64,000 nucleotides of DNA, from the NCBI GenBank assembly GCA_905221605.1, contig CAJNDS010002085.1, forward strand, positions 541,001-605,000. Direction: 5' to 3'. The notes under the pieces were generated by a model, which ran no database searches, was not told the origin of the DNA, and was given only the letters and a program-made list of their open reading frames with translations. The position numbers were made by a program, and so were the translations under genes. Origin of the DNA: Symbiodinium natans. Taxonomy: Eukaryota; Sar; Dinophyceae; Suessiales; Symbiodiniaceae. Positions 12,141 through 22,433 of this stretch are shown in pieces (the stretch's first letter is position 1; every line of letters begins with the position of its first letter).

Positions 12141-12479
12141 GGTTGCAGGGCTCAGGGGGGGTTTCGACTCTCACAACTTGTGCAGGCAGGCGAGGCTCCT
12201 CTCAGGGGGTACACATCACCATCACAAGGCTGAACATCTCTAGGCTCTGGTAGCACTCACAGCTGGGAGCAGCCTTTTTCAACTTCATGCAGGTGTCTCA
12301 CGTCCTTGCGCGGAGTTCTCCAATTAGGCACTTTACTGCTACTTGCTCAAGAACCCCCAAAACATGAAAGATCACAATCCCCATGTTGCCCTTACAAGGA
12401 AAGAGTAGTTTTTCATTTTTTTGACGGGGTTCTGGAGCAAATAGCTAGGCCACTCTTCGGTGGCAGTTGGCACCCCATC

Positions 12480-12563
12480 CCGACTCTCGGCATTAATAGT
12501 ATCATTTGTGGTAATAATAATAATTATTATTATTATAACTACAATTATTGTTAATAATAATAC

Positions 12564-12595
<32 letters not shown>

Positions 12596-12600
12596 CTCTG
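12480..12600. repeat. TAA/TTA and TACA/TA microsatellites
   Basis: AT-rich simple repeats between candidate exons, probably intronic. Confidence 0.9.
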
Positions 12601-12683
12601 ACCCGGGGCTTTCCGATCTTATTCGACTGTGCGGCCGCTTCGGTATCTGCTGTTGCTTTTTTGCTGTGCACGCTGTTTCGCAC

Positions 12684-12936
12684 CCTGCAGGAAAGAATTG
12701 GCCAGAGGCCTGAACAAGCAGAAGATGAAGAACAGGGTGGCGAGGGACCCGAGAAAGACGATCTGGTCGAACCTGATAATCTGGTTCCGCAAGACGCACA
12801 GCCCATCGAAGCACTTCAAGCCCTTGTTGGAGGCAAAGCCCAGGTCTTCTAAGATGAAGGAGAAGGCCGTCGGCCGCTCTTGCGGCGGATTCTGACATGT
12901 AAGTTCAACCTCGTCGTCGTACGGCCGGCATATGTC
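12684..12936 (-). CDS. Exon with one membrane segment
   Basis: Minus acceptor GTGCAG|GAC at 12937 opens 84 codons (DICRPYDDEVELTCQNPPQE...) that include a hydrophobic helix, IVFLGSLATLFFIFCLF, and end at a possible GT donor (GTGCGAAA). It lies 3' of the exons at 13101-13472 on the same strand. It can join the 13101-13260 exon in phase if that exon uses a GC or GA donor. I infer it continues the gene that starts at 15279; a separate gene cannot be excluded. Confidence 0.55.
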
Positions 12937-12959
12937 CTGCACCATTGTTGGCGGGGGGG

Positions 12960-13085
12960 GGACTTGTTACAAATGATGATTTTTGATCCTTATTAGCTTT
13001 AAGTATTAATAAGAAGTATTAGTACTCAGGATCAATAATAAGTATTAATAATAAGTATTCATGAAAATTATGCAAAAATGATGAT
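12960..13085. other. AT-rich intronic stretch
   Basis: Repeated AAGTATTAATAA words; no coding signal. Lies between two candidate exons. Confidence 0.5.
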
Positions 13086-13100
13086 CAACAATGACCCAGC

Positions 13101-13260
13101 GTCCGTGCCAGGCTCGAGGCCCGTGCCTTGCGTCCTCACGTCGCAGGTGTGGCCGATGGACTGCAAGGCGCAGCTGGGCATCGGAAAATGATGCGGCTCC
13201 CAGCTCTTGGCGATGGTGAGGAGCTCAAACTTCTGATAGCAGTTTCGGACCTCGGAGGGC
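13101..13260 (-). CDS. Candidate exon, cysteine-containing
   Basis: Minus frame reads EPSEVRNCYQKFELLTIAKS and on through SWEPHHFPMPSCALQSIGHT with high third-position GC and three cysteines. It sits between the exon ending near 13382 and that at 12936, so probably belongs to the same gene. The stop following YYVPR (13381-13379) would be bypassed if the upstream exon uses the in-phase GT donor after FRYY. Confidence 0.5.
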
Positions 13261-13274
13261 TCTTAAAACCCTCT

Positions 13275-13340
13275 GAAAACCATATGTTCCTGAATTATGA
13301 CCCTCTTGAAACCATATGTTCCTGAATTATGACCCTCTTC
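13275..13340. repeat. 33-bp tandem duplication
   Basis: Two adjacent copies of a unit containing ACCATATGTTCCTGAATTAT, differing by about one base. Confidence 0.9.
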
Positions 13341-13378
13341 AACCCAATAAGGGAAGAGAGCAAATGTCCCAGGAGATC

Positions 13379-13472
13379 CTACCGAGGAACATAGTATCTG
13401 AAGGCGCCGTAACCCAGCGCTCCGAACACCACCAGAAAGCTCAGTATGGAGTAGATTCCCATCAGCAAGCTC
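13379..13472 (-). CDS. Exon encoding a transmembrane helix
   Basis: Minus acceptor CCAG|GAGC at 13473 opens SLLMGIYSILSFLVVFGALG followed by YGAFRYYVPR and a TAG at 13381-13379. Joined to the exon at 13610 across the 137-bp telomeric intron it continues the frame (LYWISSCR|SLLMG). It is either the C-terminal exon or, using a GT donor after FRYY, an internal one. The helix would anchor the protein. Confidence 0.7.
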
Positions 13473-13609
13473 CTGGTTTATGGCTTAGGGCTTAGGGCTT
13501 AGGGCTTAGGGCTTAGGGCTTAGGGCTTGGGGTTTAGGGTTTAGGGTTTGGGGTTTGGGGCTTAGGGCTTAGGGCTTAGGGTTTAGGGTAGATTGCCATC
13601 AGCAAGCTC
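13473..13609 (-). repeat. Telomeric-array intron flanked by a 25-bp duplication
   Basis: On minus the intron starts GAGCTTGCTG after TGCAG and ends ATAAACCAG before GAGCTTGCTG. Its body is a homogeneous CCCTAAG/CCCTAAA array (13477-13588). The flanking sequence GTAGATTCCCATCAGCAAGC (plus strand, continuing TCCTG) occurs on both sides with one mismatch in 25. Removing the array and one copy restores the reading frame, with a GA-AG boundary followed by G, as known in dinoflagellates. This is the layout produced when an inserted element makes a target-site duplication and becomes an intron. Confidence 0.75.
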
Positions 13610-13725
13610 CTGCAGCTGCTAATCCAGTAAAGGTCGGCCTCGTCCGGCTCCTGAACGTAGTTCCCAGCACCGTCCACCAGGTGGTACTCCTCTTGGCTGC
13701 ACTTAGGAGGGTAGCTACACATTAG
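13610..13725 (-). CDS. Internal exon, Cys/Tyr-rich
   Basis: Minus frame reads CSYPPKCSQEEYHLVDGAGN then YVQEPDEADLYWISSCR and runs in phase into the next exon across the telomeric intron. Its acceptor is either TGTAG near 13725 or TGCAG near 13710. The donor of the preceding exon is unresolved, because the only clean GT (GTAACTTC) is out of phase with both; a GC donor in the FVV codons would fit. Confidence 0.65.
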
Positions 13726-13784
13726 TTGTTTTTAAAGCTGCCTTATTAAGAAGCCCAAGAAGCCCAGAAAGGCTAAGGATCTAA

Positions 13785-15279
13785 ATCTGAAGTTACAGTA
13801 AAGCACCACAAAGTCCTGCTTCACCTGCACCAGGGGTTGCTCCGCGAAGTACTCTCCAGTCGTCGGGTTGGGAACCGAATCCCACGTGGCGAGCCGCACG
13901 GACATGCTCGAGTTCGCATGAAAGTTGTCAAGGTGCCGCAAGTCCGCCGTCGGAGTGCTGAAAGTGATGCTCACCCAAGGGGGCGTCTCCGCCTCCACAC
14001 TGCGGTCGTTCATTGTCAAGGCCAGGCGCTTCGTGTTGTCCGGCTCACCCTGATGCGCCCACTTCGCCACCCGCGTCGGGGAGAGATGCACCTCAGCCAC
14101 CTTGTGGATGCCGATGAAGTTGATCTGGTTCACTGTAATGACCACCGGCAAATCCCACATGGTGTCTCGGAGGCGTAGTGTCAGGATCTCAGGGAAGTGA
14201 ATCGTCTTGGGGTCTTGGTCCTCCTGCACGGAAGTTTGTAAGGCCGGATACTTGCCACACTCGACGGTCACGGAGAAGGATCCGTACCGGTAGAACGGAA
14301 TGTCTCCAACTACGATATTGCTGAGCTCGATGGTCATGGACGTTACACCCGCCCACTGCGCCGCTTTTCGCACGGGATTGGATCCACGCCATTTCCCACA
14401 GCAGGGCCACTGAGTGAACAAAGTTATCCAGTCATACTTGCAGAGGCCACAGCACTGCCACACCCCGTACCAACAGCAGTCGGGAAGAGTTGCATGCAGC
14501 AACTCATCGCCCGTCAGAACAATGAGGACCGACTTCCTGTGGACGAACAGGCACACAAGAAGAATCACGATGATCAAGCAGACAAGAAGCTGCTGGACGA
14601 GCTTCACTGGCGAGTACTGCGTCAGGTCCTGGAAACTCAGCAATCTTCGTCCGGTGCTTTCCGGCTGCTCACATAGGGCGAACTGGCCAAGCTGGTTCAG
14701 GTCAAGGCCTGCAACTGTTGCTGAGGCTGCTACGGCTGGGGCCACCCCGGGAGCCGCGGCTGCAGCCCCTGGAGCCGCGGCTGCAGCCCCTGGAGCCACG
14801 GCCGCGGTTGGTGCCGCCCCGGGAGCCGCAGCTGGAGCGCCTAGAGGCGCGGGAGCCGCTCCAAGAGCCGCGGCTGGAGCTCCTGGAGCCGCGGCTGGCG
14901 CCGCACCGGGGGCCACGGGAGCCAGTGGGGCCTGGGTTGTTGTTGCCGCCGCTGGAGCTGCCGGCGATGCTCGTAATGCTGGTGTGTTCCCTGGTGCAGG
15001 TGCTGGTGCCGGCGCTGGTGTGGGCGCTAAAGTTGTGGGCGCTACGGTTGTGGGCTTCTGAATCATCATGGCATCTGCCAGCCAGTCTGGAAGAGTGCCA
15101 GCCACTGTCTCGTCCTTGTTGTCGAACGGATTCGAAGAACCTGGGCCTGGGGCTGCGGGTAAAGTAGGAAACCCTCCCAACATCTGCGCGCTCAGCCGCC
15201 ATGTGTTCGAGATGAACACCAAGAGGCACAAGACTGTCGAAGGTGCATTCTTGGAGTGCCTTGCACCCAACACCCGCAT
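13785..15279 (-). CDS. Secreted/membrane protein with Ala/Pro linker and C2-like region (first exon)
   Basis: ATG at 15279 opens about 500 codons. Residues 1-31 form a signal peptide (hydrophobic STVLCLLVFISNTW, then LSAQ). About 75-190 is a low-complexity Pro/Ala/Thr linker made of APGAAAAAPG-like repeats. About 226-247 is a strong membrane helix (VCLIIVILLVCLFV). A Cys/Trp-rich stretch (DCCWYGVWQCCGLC, TQWPCCGKW) follows. Residues 315-400 resemble a C2-type beta sandwich (MTIELSNIVVGDIPFYRYGS). Function is unknown; the layout suggests a membrane-anchored protein with a flexible stalk. Downstream exons on the same strand follow at 13610-13725, 13379-13472 and probably further. The frame stays open to 13732, but the last 15 or so codons are probably intron. 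GC-rich linker repeats may vary in length between strains. Confidence 0.75.
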
Positions 15280-15737
15280 GGCGCTCCTCCTGACTGCTCA
15301 GCCTGTCGGTTCCGAGATCGGCTGCGGAACAGAGGGCGTGCTGGTGCGTCGACTGCACGTGCAGATGTGGGGTTTCCGCTTTGGGGGGTTTTAAGCCCTA
15401 GCCCCCCCAAACTCTTTGTGGTGCCTGGACTCAGGGCGGCGCCAGCATGATTGAAACATACTGCAACATCTCACAAGCAATGTGCAAGGGTGTCGGAACA
15501 TGACATGACCGCTGGAGATGCACCGGGGCATCTCTCAACTTGTGAGCCCTTATCATGTCAGCTACCCTTCAGACAACCCTGAAGTTCCAAAACCCTAAAC
15601 ATTTCCCCAGAAACCCCCTCAAAGTATGTCCGAAAGCAAGCCCTGGTTTGTGGAGAGCGGCCGCGTGCACAAAGCTGGAGAGGCTTCGGGCACGGCTGGC
15701 TCCGCGCTGGGCCTCCACTTGGATCGTGGGCAGTGAT
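15280..15737. other. No gene seen upstream of the 15.3-kb start
   Basis: Probable 5' region of the minus-strand gene. No clear leader acceptor could be chosen among several AGs. The rest is spacer. Confidence 0.4.
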
Positions 15738-15903
15738 AAGTCACGCTAGCAGTAAGGTAACTACACTGCGAATTACGTATAAGAACTGGTTATAACCTTA
15801 TTAGACTACTTTATAGCCCTACGTATAAGTACTGAGAACAACTGGTTTCAATCTTACTTAGGTTACTTTTAACTCTACTTATAACTACCCAGGAACCTTC
15901 AAG
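15738..15903. mobile_element. Family B element, diverged copy
   Basis: Contains the family words GTATAAGAACTGGTTATAAC and TACTTATAACTACCC and ends in GGAACCTTCAAG. The left terminus is unclear. Confidence 0.45.
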
Positions 15904-16590
15904 CAGGTGTTGGCGTATGCTCTTAGGGGCTTTGTCGGCGTTGGAAGTCTAGTATTGTTGGAGGTTTCCCCTTAGCAACGTCAATGCTAAGTCTCAAGCC
16001 GCATTCCTCAAGAGGGATTTCTCGATCAGTATCCCCAGAACCAGTTCTCGAGCAACAATCAATCCTGTACGTCCCCGTGCTTCGCAGGACCTATGCTCTA
16101 GTGATAAGGGTGGGAAGTCTGTCGATGACCCCACACATCCTTCCCCCGCAGCGATATATCCTACTGGGAGCCAAAAGGCCAAGTCAGTCTCGAGGTCTTG
16201 CATGGTGCGGGTGAAGGAGTGCTGAACCGCATGGAGCACCTTGCGCAGGCTTCTGAAAGGCGCTTGAGGGCGTTCGGGTTCCTGTATAAGCTGTTCTGGC
16301 CGATCATGTTATCGGCACGTTCTGTAAGGTTCAGCAAAAAATGTCGACACCTGCGGCTCATGGATGAACTTGCCCCCTCATTGAAGCGCCACAAGCCCTG
16401 AACCAGTTATGCCTTGGAGTTCGACGCCCTGCGCTCAAAAATGTCGAACCCTAAGCTGGGCTCTTGCAGAGAACTCTTCAACTAGGTTCGTCCATCTCTC
16501 GTGCTATCATGCGCTTGCGTCTTCAATTTCTTGGCAAGGGACCAGGAAACTAAAGTCTTGGGGTGGCCTTAGACCCTGAAGTTTAGAACC
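15904..16590. other. No gene seen
   Basis: Overlapping short open frames on both strands; none has a domain or splice support. Confidence 0.4.
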
Positions 16591-16594
16591 TCCT

Positions 16595-16930
16595 TCACAT
16601 ACATACATACATACATACCTACATACATGCATGCACGCATGCATACATGCATACATGCATACATGCATACATGCATACATGCATACATGCATACATGCAG
16701 ACATGCATACATGCACACATGCACACATGCACACATGCATACATGCATACATGCATACATGCATACATACATACATACAGACATACATACATAGATATTT
16801 ATATTGTATTATACTAGATTAAATTAAACTATATTATATTATATTATAATACATTATATTATACTTATTATATTATAATATAGCATAGTATATAATGTTA
16901 TTATATTTATAATTATATCTTATATATACA
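16595..16930. repeat. CATA/CATG microsatellite and AT-rich tail
   Basis: (CATACATG)n from 16597 to 16795, then an A+T tract to 16930. Met-Cys-Val frames are artefacts. Confidence 0.97.
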
Positions 16931-17192
16931 TACAAACCCTGATTCATCTGCAGGCCAAGGCGTACATTTCATGGGCAAGGGTCCAAATTTCGTGGGAAAG
17001 GGTCAGTGTGCTTGGTGAGAAAGGGCCCAATATGCAAAGTGAGTATCTCTGTTACCTGAAACTAGGTTCAGCCCCGAAAGAGCAACACTTTGTTAACACT
17101 CGTTTCGCTTGTCCGCGAAGATCTGACTTCTGCCGAACTGGGAAACAACAGAGTCTAACCACAAAAGTTGACAGAGAGAAGTAAAATGGTGG

Positions 17193-17270
17193 TTTCCGAA
17201 ATTCGGGGATACTTATTGGGGGGATCCTACTGTTTGGGGGTCTAGATTGGGGGCCCCTATTCTCCCGGGT
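17193..17270. mobile_element. Family D element, inverted orientation
   Basis: Starts GTTTCCGAAATTCGGGGATA and ends with GGGGGCCCCTATTCTCCCGG. The interior has GGGATCCTACTGTTTGGGGG, typical of family D read backwards. Confidence 0.6.
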
Positions 17271-17379
17271 GTACGGCATTTGACTAAATCCAAAAAGGGT
17301 ATGGTTGCCTCTTTCACCGACTCGATGAGGGTCATGTTCACTTCGTCGAACCCACCCTCGCGGGTTTCGGGCGTAAGGT

Positions 17380-17913
17380 TTAAGGTTTAGGGGTTGTGGT
17401 CTAGGGTCTAGGGTCTAGGGTCTAGGGGGTTTAGGGTCTAGGGTCTAGGGCCTTAGGCTTAAAACCTTGAAATTCGGTTGTGGATTTCAGGTTACTGTGC
17501 AGGATCTTGCATGCTACCTTCAGGTGAAGGTGACCAGGGTTTTCAAGGAATGTACCCATTAAGGAATGTTCCCTCAACCATAACAGCACGTATGATTTGC
17601 TTCAAGGGTACCACTCCCTCAATATGTGGCTGCTGGCAACAAACAAGAAACCCTTCTTTCGAACCCAGACTCGATCAAGGGAACTTAAAGCCCTACACCT
17701 TGAACCCCTTTTCAGATTTGTTTTTCAGGTTTGAGCCTCTTGGGAGTTTCGGGTTTAGGCTTTAGGGTTTGGGGTTTAGGGTTTAGGGTTTAGGGTTTAG
17801 GGTTTAGGGTTTAGGGTTTAGGGTTTAGGGTTTAGGGTTTAGGGTTTAGGGTTTAGGGTTTAGGGTTTAGGGTTTAGGGTTTAGGGTTTAGGGTTTAGGG
17901 TTTAGGGTTTAGG
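17380..17913. repeat. Telomeric arrays, TCTAGGG then perfect TTTAGGG
   Basis: 17398-17452 is mostly TCTAGGG, a local variant. 17764-17913 is about 21 near-perfect TTTAGGG units. The segment between holds open frames without support. Confidence 0.95.
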
Positions 17914-18318
17914 CTGCTGGCTTCCGATTTTCACAATCGCACACAGCAGGTGAGGCTGCTGTCCACTGACATGTCCACTGCTCAAGATCCGATGGTCGCC
18001 ACAAAGGTTCTAAGGGTTTGGGATTTAGGCTTTTTTGCGGGGTTTAGGATTTAGGGTTACCCCAAAACCCACCATTCAGTCTGCTGGCTGTGTCGTTAGG
18101 AACAAGGAATCCCAGATCCTTACCATTCACACAGGCCCACACACAAGACTATCTGAACTACCCAAAGATCTTCCAAGTACTTATTCCGGTGCACTTGACC
18201 AGGCTACCCGGCGTCCTCTGCGCCTCAGGCGAGAGGGAAATACACGAAACCAGCTGCTCAGTTCTGATGACACCAGTGGGCACGGAGAAGCGGCCTGGAA
18301 ACACATATGGAATGGAGT
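17914..18318. other. Spacer 3' of the cysteine-heptad gene
   Basis: Contains the dispersed GATTTTCACA/GCACAGCAGGTGAGGC type motif at 17925-17955 and single telomere units. No gene is called. Confidence 0.4.
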
Positions 18319-18705
18319 CTACGCCCCGATGCTCGTCATCTTCTTGCGCTGCCGGTGGATGAAAGCCCGCGGGGAGGTGTCCTCGGCGTCATCCTGCGCG
18401 ACCTGGATCAGGGAGCTTCCGGGGCTTCCCCCCTTTCCAAGTGAGCTGCCCTTCTCCTTGGAGCAATCCACGCGGAGCTGCGCACACATGTCCTCACTCT
18501 CGGACTGGCAAACCAGCTGGCCATTTCGGCACTCCCACCTCATGGCCTTGCAGATCCTTTCTTTTTCGTTGCAGAACTCCTCGAGTCCCACACAATCGAA
18601 CTTGTCTGCCTGACACACATACGAGTCTTCCTCCATCGCGCAGCCTTTCAAGGTGACTGAGAGCAAGATGCTCGCCACAGCCCCTAGCAGCCACAGTTCC
18701 CTCAT
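18319..18705 (-). CDS. Small secreted protein with cysteine heptads
   Basis: I chose the internal ATG at 18705, which gives 128 residues beginning MRELWLLGAVASILLSVTLK. This is a clear signal peptide with likely cleavage near GCA (21-23). The mature part has cysteines at 31, 38, 45, 52, 59, 66, 74 and 81: six at an exact period of seven, then one spacing of eight, then seven. The spacers are rich in Glu, Lys and Arg. The tail is Ser/Gly-rich and basic (FIHRQRKKMTSIGA). A candidate leader-addition acceptor, CACTTGCAG, lies about 30 bp upstream of the ATG. No known family is recognised; a disulphide-linked helix or a metal-binding repeat are both conceivable. The start and secretion are well supported, the function is not. 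Confidence 0.65.
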   Translation of the reverse strand: MRELWLLGAVASILLSVTLKGCAMEEDSYVCQADKFDCVGLEEFCNEKERICKAMRWECRNGQLVCQSESEDMCAQLRVDCSKEKGSSLGKGGSPGSSLIQVAQDDAEDTSPRAFIHRQRKKMTSIGA

Positions 18706-18957
18706 GGTGCTCCGAGTCGCGTCCGGAGCCGCACGCTGCAAGTGAGAAGTGTACTTTGCAGAACACACTGGCTTGAGACAAGAAAACGGCTCGGGCTACG
18801 CAGCTTGGGGCCAAGTGCTCAATGTCAAAAGGCACCCCTTTCCGGGACCTCTACTTTCAGCAGCGAGGCTTTTGAGATCTTCTGACTTAAGTTGCGTACG
18901 GGGGCCTAGGAGCAGAGGCTTTCTTGATTGAAAGTTCGCAGAAACCTTCAAGCCAAC

Positions 18958-19036
18958 CCTGCAGAAGGCCCCTCGCCTCAGCCAACACCAAATTCTCAAT
19001 CATCTCCTTGTCGCTCTGCACACTGGCCTGGGCGTC
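18958..19036 (-). CDS. Candidate exon next to a telomeric array
   Basis: Minus acceptor GAGTCCAG|GAC at 19037 opens DAQASVQSDKEMIENLVLAE followed by ARGLLQ and a GT donor (GTTGGC). It is helical and charged, with a good coding texture. The telomeric array (19048-19130) ends about 11 bp before the acceptor, so the array lies in the intron upstream. Function unknown. Confidence 0.6.
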
Positions 19037-19047
19037 CTGGACTCAAC

Positions 19048-19365
19048 ACCCTAAACCCTAAACCCTAAACCCTAAATCCTAAATCCTAAACCCTAAACCC
19101 TAAACCCTAAACCCTAAACCCTAAACCCTTTCCGTTGGTGTTTTGCTGCTGCCTCCTGCGTAGCTGGGACCCTCTTAGTTCGGGGGGGCTCAGGGCTAGC
19201 AGTCAGGCGCGGACCTTGTGGCCAACCAACGAAGAGCGTGGCGTTGTTTAGGGTTTAGGGTTTAGGGTTTAGAGGGTAGAGGGTTTAGGGTTCAGGGTTT
19301 GGGGCTTAGGGTTTAGGGTTTAGGGTTAGGGTTGAGAGGTTAGGGCTTAGGGTTTAGGGTAAGGG
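19048..19365. repeat. Opposed telomeric arrays
   Basis: CCCTAAA units at 19048-19130 and TTTAGGG units at 19245-19365 face each other across about 115 bp. The latter contain variants such as TTAGAGGG. Confidence 0.95.
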
Positions 19366-19656
19366 TTCCGGTTCGCATGCTGACTCAATTCTGAACTGAC
19401 GATCACACTCGCTTGGAGGACGCCCCCCCCCTAAGCCCGGCAACCCATTTGCTTCCAGTCTCGGCCCTCAACCTCATCCGGTCTTGAGGAACAACCCTTA
19501 GACCCACCCTTGACCCTGAAGAACCCCAAGAACCCTCAAAACCCCTAAAATCCCTACGAACCCGAAAGAAAGGAACCAAAATCCCTCAAAACCCGAAGAA
19601 CCCGAAAAAAAAAAAAAAAATCATCCACACCCTAAAAACCCTGACAAAAGCGTGTC

Positions 19657-19708
19657 CTGGAGCCGGAGGTTGGCGAGCTTCCGGCTGACGTTCAGGGCCA
19701 GGTCCATG
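19657..19708 (-). CDS. Candidate short exon
   Basis: Minus frame MDLALNVSRKLANLRLQ ends CTCCAG|GACACG, a possible GA donor. It lies upstream of, and may belong with, the exon at 18958-19036. The ATG could be internal. Confidence 0.4.
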
Positions 19709-19744
19709 CTCCCACTCCTTTCATGGGGGGCGAGCCTTGGGTTT

Positions 19745-19916
19745 TAGGCGTTTTAGGCGTTTAGGGGGTTTAGGGGGTTTAGGGGGTTTAGGGGTTTAGG
19801 GGTTTAGGGGTTTAGGGGTTTAGGGGTTTAGGGGGTTTAGGGGGTTTAGGGGGTTTAGGGGTTTAGGGGTTTAGGGGTTTAGGGGTTTAGGCGTTTAGGG
19901 GTTAGGGGTTAGGGGT
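19745..19916. repeat. Array of TTTAGGGG/TTTAGGGGG variants
   Basis: About 20 units, almost all with four or five G rather than three, in blocks of equal length. This suggests local homogenisation. Confidence 0.95.
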
Positions 19917-19924
19917 ACGTATAG

Positions 19925-20012
19925 CTTGGGATGTTCCCCCTTATACTGTCAATTCTATAGAGGGTACAACTATCCCTACTAAGGACTGCTAGTATAAGGG
20001 GGAACTTCCCAA
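19925..20012. mobile_element. Family C inverted-repeat element (19.9 kb copy)
   Basis: Starts CTTGGGATGTTCCCCCTTAT and ends AAGGGGGAACTTCCCAAG. The termini are near-perfect inverted repeats of about 30 bp around a 30-bp centre. Non-coding. Confidence 0.8.
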
Positions 20013-21024
20013 GAAAGAGGAGTTCGCAGGTGAAGGGGCTTAAGGGATTTAGGGTTTAGGGCAGGGGGGTTTGGGGTTTAGGGCTCAGAGGGTTTATGAG
20101 TTGAGTGTTTAGGGGGTCTGGGGTTGCTCATATTGTGAGACTTCTTTCTGGGCATGGTCATTATCTTTATTCTGATTCTTGTTAGTATTGCTAGTATCAC
20201 TATTCTTATTACTATGATTACTAGGACTATTGTTAGTACTACTCTTTGCTTAAGAACACCAAAAAAAGACACTAACCCCCATATGACCCTTCGGCTGAGG
20301 AACGTTTCCTATTTCATTTTTTGGGGGAGGGGGGTTCTTACGCAAATAGAACCTTGTTTTTCTTTCCATGACAATTCTTATGACCATTGTTCATTTTGCT
20401 CTTACTTGAACATAAGAATCGCCTTTGCCGGGGCAACCAGGGAACAAAAGAGTTGCAAACCTTCTTCTTCCTACGCAAAAAAAAACAGGCAACCCAAGAG
20501 AACTTGGGCCGGGTTCAGGTTTCAGGGGTTTAGGCGTTTCAGGTTTAGGGTTTCGTGTACACTTTTATCGAGCAGCCCCCCTCTTCTGTTCTGGGGACTA
20601 GTCTAATGCTTAGGACTAGATCAGGTAGGGAAGTTAAGAGGACAAAAACACATATTACATATATAGACAGACAGATATAAATAACATATATATATGTGTG
20701 TGTGTATCTCCAAACATACACGTATACACGTATATATGTGAATATATATATATATGTATATATATACATATATACATATATTTTTTTTTTCATACCCCCA
20801 GCTCCTGAACCCTGGCACGCCCCCGCCCCTCCCCCCCGCACACAGTGCGAACAAGGCGCCCATTGTTCATGATGCCCAACCTCTGTCGCAGGCTCCGGGC
20901 TTGGGCGCTCAGAGGAAGGATGCTTCCCAAAAAAACCCTGAAGTGCGTGCAACGCGGGGTTGAGGGTTTTTTTGCCACCCGCCTGGCGAACTCGAGGGTT
21001 TTAGGATTCAGGGTTAAGGGTTGA
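20013..21024. other. Spacer with AT microsatellite
   Basis: Contains imperfect TATTA/ATT repeats (20155-20245), an AT/ACGT microsatellite (20655-20790) and the dispersed TTGCCACCCG motif at 20972. A plus frame at 20840-20960 (KAPIVHDAQPLSQAPGLGAQ) is only a weak coding candidate. Confidence 0.4.
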
Positions 21025-21205
21025 GGGTCTACACAGAGTTTCTGGCCCATGAGGGCTGTTGAGGCTGCTGGGGCTTGGCCCTTCACTGCAGAAAGTTTCG
21101 CCGTCACCGGGCTGAAAGGCCCCTCCGTGCTTTTAACCCACAACCCGAAACAATCCCGTTCTAGTTCTTGCGGCAGGGCTACAAACCTAAGCTCACAAGA
21201 AAAGC
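21025..21205 (-). CDS. Candidate exon, unknown protein
   Basis: Minus frame includes ELERDCFGLWVKSTEGPFSP then VTAKLSAVKGQAPAASTALM. GC-rich third positions and a balanced composition support coding; the borders are uncertain. Confidence 0.4.
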
Positions 21206-21429
21206 ACCCAGGTGCCTGAACTGAACCCTCACCCTCCAAAGCCTATAGACCTCAATTGTGCACACGCACATGTCCAGTCTAGCCGGGCTGCGGCGAGCAA
21301 AGCCTGGGCGGACAGGACTAGCCATTCGTCCCCAATATGGCCCCCATTTGATAGGGTGCGAAAGGAGGAGGAGAAGGGAGCCAAGTGTGGACCCAATCAA
21401 GAGATTAGGGAGCCATCCCCCTTCCATTG

Positions 21430-21566
21430 GCATCAAACTCTTCCAGCTGCAGCGGCGATGACAAGAGGATACGAAGATGAAGCATCATGTCAGGACACAG
21501 TAGATAGACAGGCCTGTAAGCCCGGAAGCACATGCAACGATAGACCCAGTGGTATCTACGGGCCTT
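21430..21566 (+). CDS. Weak candidate terminal exon, three cysteines
   Basis: After a possible acceptor CTGCAG|C a plus frame reads MTRGYEDEASCQDTVDRQAC, continues KPGSTCNDRPSGIYGP, and stops at 21566-21568. Plus orientation is against the local trend, so confidence is low. Confidence 0.25.
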
Positions 21567-21869
21567 AGGGAAGGGAGTCTTTCGGCGGCACGAGAAAGGA
21601 TTCGGGATTACTCAAATTCCCTGGCCCCCCTTGACGCCTCTCCCTTAATCATCCCGAGCTTATGGGCCCCCCAAACCGCCTGAGAGTTCATTTCGGCTCT
21701 GGCGCCTGAAGCGGTCCTAAACCCTGAAGCCTAGGGCGGAAAGAGTTTTTGTGCAGCTTCACGAGAAGTGATCCGTGGAGTCGTCAGTCAGGTAAACAAA
21801 TACCATAACCGGAAATAAGGTACTTACAACCCGACTCATAGCTACCCATTGCCATGATCCTTGGAATGA

Positions 21870-21945
21870 GGGTTTACGATAACAAGGGGCCGGATCCCCT
21901 CACAATAAGGACTCCAATCAGGTACCCCTAAGAAAACCCCCAGAT
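21870..21945. mobile_element. Family D element, short copy
   Basis: Starts AGGGTTTACGATAACAAGGG and ends CAGGTACCCCTAAGAAAACC. The interior has an ACAATAAGGACTCC word. Confidence 0.55.
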
Positions 21946-22433
21946 GGGGTGTAAAGGAAACCCAAACTCGAAACCGTCCAAGTGGCTTCAGACCACGGTA
22001 CCTCTGGCCACGCGCCTCTGCCACCACGTGCTCTCTCTTTAAAGGGCTCCCCCCTAAAAGGGAGCCAGTAAGCGGAGGAGATAACCACATGCTCCCACAT
22101 TTCCCCAGAAATCGGACCCCGAACCCTAAATCCTCCGGCCGAGGTCTCAGATTGGACGCCCACGTCTTGTTGCGTGCCCCAACTACACCCACCAAGGTGC
22201 AGAACTAAATTGTAAGTACCTGTCCATCAAGAGGGCCGATTCTGGAAGCCTGGAAGCTAACCCTAAATTTGGGCAAGCACGAACCGCTCTCTGAACAGAG
22301 AAAGACATCCTTTGACTATTCGTGAGAGGATTTGCCCAGTTCTGTTTGGGGTCCCAGTGCTTCTAAGACAGGACGTACAAACCCCCGCAACCCCGCCCAG
22401 ATAGTCTTACATAGGATGCAAAGTACCCCAACC

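Noticed and set aside
14414-15061. 215-residue plus-strand frame
   Set aside because: Antisense shadow of the Ala/Pro linker in the minus-strand gene; GC-rich codons leave all frames open.
16507-16822. Met-Cys-Val rich frames
   Set aside because: CATACATG microsatellite.
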